The notes under the pieces: generated by a model
Databases searched by the model: none
What the model was told of the DNA's origin: nothing
Seen by the model: only the letters and a program-made list of their open reading frames with translations
Position numbers and translations under genes: made by a program
Shown: positions 62,631 to 64,000 of the stretch, piece after piece
Layout: the number at the start of each line of letters is the position of its first letter
How positions within the stretch are numbered: position 1 is the stretch's first letter
Source of the DNA: JAMQKA01 sp043951865
Lineage (GTDB): Bacteria; Bacteroidota; Rhodothermia; Balneolales; Balneolaceae
Assembly: GCF_043951865.1 (NCBI RefSeq)
Contig: NZ_JBINJF010000001.1
Coordinates: 62,001 to 126,000 of the forward strand
DNA length: 64,000 nt
Direction of reading: 5' to 3'

Positions 62631-64000
62631 TCAATACCTCCCTCCATATGGCCACCATGGATTCCTATAATAAGGGGATTCAATCGCTATTTCCCTGCCA
62701 TTATTCTGATATGAGGCCCGTGCCCGTACCCAGTGTTCATCTTCGGGAATCTGTTCGATATGGAACTCATACGGTTCCTGGCTGGCTGTAGCCACAATTT
62801 CATTGTCTATCATTAAGTCTATGGATTTGATGACAGCGTTGGAGCGTCCTTTCTCAACATGCACCGTAACTGCTCCAATCTGGCCCGGCCACTCCATCCG
62901 CAGTTCCGGTGTTCCGGGTTTTCCGGTGATTTCTGCCAGCTTGTCAAAAAAAGCTCGTTTGCGATCGGATGAAATGTGCCAGTTTACCGGCACACTTTGA
63001 TAGCCTAAATTGTAATCTTCATTTTCTTCCGGTAACCGAAAATCGAAATATCCCCATGAGGTATAGTTCCGGGCACTAACAACAAAGTTATTTCCTTCAT
63101 CTCCCCATCCCTGTTCTTCAACACGCCAAGGTTGGTCGTCTTCATTGCTCACGATCGGCATAGGCGTATAAACATCCATCGCCCGGACTTGGCGAATCAT
63201 TTCAGTTATCCGAGAAGGATTCTCAACACCGTTTCCGTGGAGTAAAACATAGTCAGATGCGTCAACGATGTTCGCCGGTGGTACTCCGCCTCCTCCAAGT
63301 GATGTACTGACATAAAGAGATCGGCCATCCCTTTCAATATTACCGGCTCTTTCGATCAATTCGTGTACGCGATCACACTTGAGAATAGGAGTTTCGGAAT
63401 ATGCCACGTTGCACTCATTGTTGATTTCAATAATTACGTTCGTGTATTTTTTTTCCAGCAGCCATTCAGTCACATTGTCGACCGCCTGTATCACCGCCTC
63501 CTCGTTCTCAAAGTTTCCGTCCTGTCCAAAGTAGAAATAACCGAGGATAACGACCATTCCCAGCTCATCAGCCCTGTTTAGTACACGCTCGAGCCGGTTC
63601 ATGTAGTCTGATCTCAAAGAACCGTCCGGTGCAAATGCGGAGTTGTCCCAGCGCTGTTCGCTGCAATAACCGTACGGGCAACCGCCCTGGAGGTTAAGAG
63701 CAATACCGAGCAGACCGTGCTCACGCCAAGTAGCCATGGCATCGTTAAACTCCCTTGTATTGCGGTCAGGATCCCATCGCCGCGTATCGGGGTAGGCCCA
63801 TTGTCCACGAGTTTTTGTATTCAGGTCGTCAAATATTCCTTGCACCAGACGGGCATTCATTAGAAGTCCCTCGATCAAAACCTCCTTGCCATCAGAAGGC
63901 GTCCAAGTGCGCCCTTCGTAAGTCGGGGAACCGTTAATGTAAAACTGCTCTCCGACGATAGTCACCTTTGTTTTCCGTTCCTGTGTATGTGATTCTTTGT
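62631..64000 (-). CDS. GH-A-clan glycoside hydrolase, 5' end beyond the window
   Basis: A TIM-barrel glycosidase of at least 455 residues; the frame stays open through the right edge, so the N-terminus is outside. Readable are FYINGSPTYEGRTW, LLMNARLVQGIFDD, a barrel strand with the acid/base pair NVIIEINNECNVAY, YVSTSLGGGGVPPANIVDASDY, the likely second-Glu region (MPIVSNEDDQPWR), and a C-terminal beta-sandwich of about 100 residues (MEWPGQIGAVTVHVEKGR, SIDLMIDNEIVATASQEPYEF). The GTG at 63965 is not a likely start. The substrate is unknown; with the neighbouring PL10 lyase a plant or algal cell-wall target is likely. Confidence 0.8.
   Translation of the reverse strand, partial: KESHTQERKTKVTIVGEQFYINGSPTYEGRTWTPSDGKEVLIEGLLMNARLVQGIFDDLNTKTRGQWAYPDTRRWDPDRNTREFNDAMATWREHGLLGIALNLQGGCPYGYCSEQRWDNSAFAPDGSLRSDYMNRLERVLNRADELGMVVILGYFYFGQDGNFENEEAVIQAVDNVTEWLLEKKYTNVIIEINNECNVAYSETPILKCDRVHELIERAGNIERDGRSLYVSTSLGGGGVPPANIVDASDYVLLHGNGVENPSRITEMIRQVRAMDVYTPMPIVSNEDDQPWRVEEQGWGDEGNNFVVSARNYTSWGYFDFRLPEENEDYNLGYQSVPVNWHISSDRKRAFFDKLAEITGKPGTPELRMEWPGQIGAVTVHVEKGRSNAVIKSIDLMIDNEIVATASQEPYEFHIEQIPEDEHWVRARASYQNNGREIAIESPYYRNPWWPYGGRY

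Overview
The window looks like a chromosomal segment from a marine or halophilic member of the Balneolota/Rhodothermota group (a Bacteroidota-like lineage). This is inferred from a SusC/SusD pair with FecI/FecR-type regulators, a large FG-GAP/ASPIC lipoprotein, a DUF4974-type FecR, a long-form IspH, a NEW3 + ABC-2 operon, acidic proteins and few strong Shine-Dalgarno sites. No rRNA or tRNA gene was recognised. Most of the window is ordinary housekeeping chromosome; the accessory parts are the SusCD locus at the left, small repeat elements, a CRISPR-Cas relic near 20 kb and a low-GC carbohydrate block after 57.8 kb.

Layout. 0.2-10.8 kb: a minus-strand glycan or organic-matter uptake locus. Transcription order is ECF sigma factor, SusC (frameshifted), SusD, FG-GAP/ASPIC lipoprotein, FecR anti-sigma. 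11.4-17.3 kb: housekeeping genes ispH, ybbR-like, dciA-like DUF721, recF and enolase. 17.4-19.8 kb: an outer-membrane beta-barrel protein and an NHS-type nucleoside transporter. 20.0-20.6 kb: a decayed cas6 with a premature stop, truncated exactly at a solitary CRISPR-repeat-like unit. 20.9-28.7 kb: a CHRD-like protein, metF, an orphan TPR histidine kinase and metH, so both enzymes of the methyl-THF to methionine branch lie close together. 29.6-32.7 kb: a NEW3 protein with an ABC ATPase and permease as a tight operon. 32.8-45.3 kb: serine hydrolase, carboxylesterase, sodium symporter, rdgB, PfkB kinase, Nudix hydrolase, FAD oxidoreductase, M20 peptidase, DUF4097 protein and mnmD-like methyltransferase. 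45.5-57.8 kb: GntR regulator, mutS, YihY, DNA-3-methyladenine glycosylase, DUF4168, YceI, a BtuF-like protein, a PQQ-type beta-propeller dehydrogenase, DoxX, zinc alcohol dehydrogenase and an isocitrate-type dehydrogenase (idh). 57.8-64 kb: an AT-richer block with a truncated outer-membrane gene, a small secreted protein, two TIM-barrel glycosidases, a PL10 pectate lyase and a carbohydrate-binding lipoprotein.

Notable structure. (1) The last codons of idh plus about 40 bp of downstream DNA occur again 4 kb away, with nearly all codon differences synonymous; this resembles the two ends of an element integrated in the 3' end of idh. (2) Two copies of a roughly 170-210 bp element with terminal inverted repeats (MITE-like) lie at 34.1 and 52.3 kb, and the first supplies the only visible start codon of a lipoprotein hydrolase. 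(3) Several other short dispersed repeats occupy the intergenic spaces. (4) The sigma and anti-sigma genes lie at opposite ends of the SusCD locus, and SusC lacks the STN signalling domain that such systems normally use. No complete, clearly new defence or biosynthetic system is visible; the most unusual items are the idh junction and the cas6/CRISPR relic.
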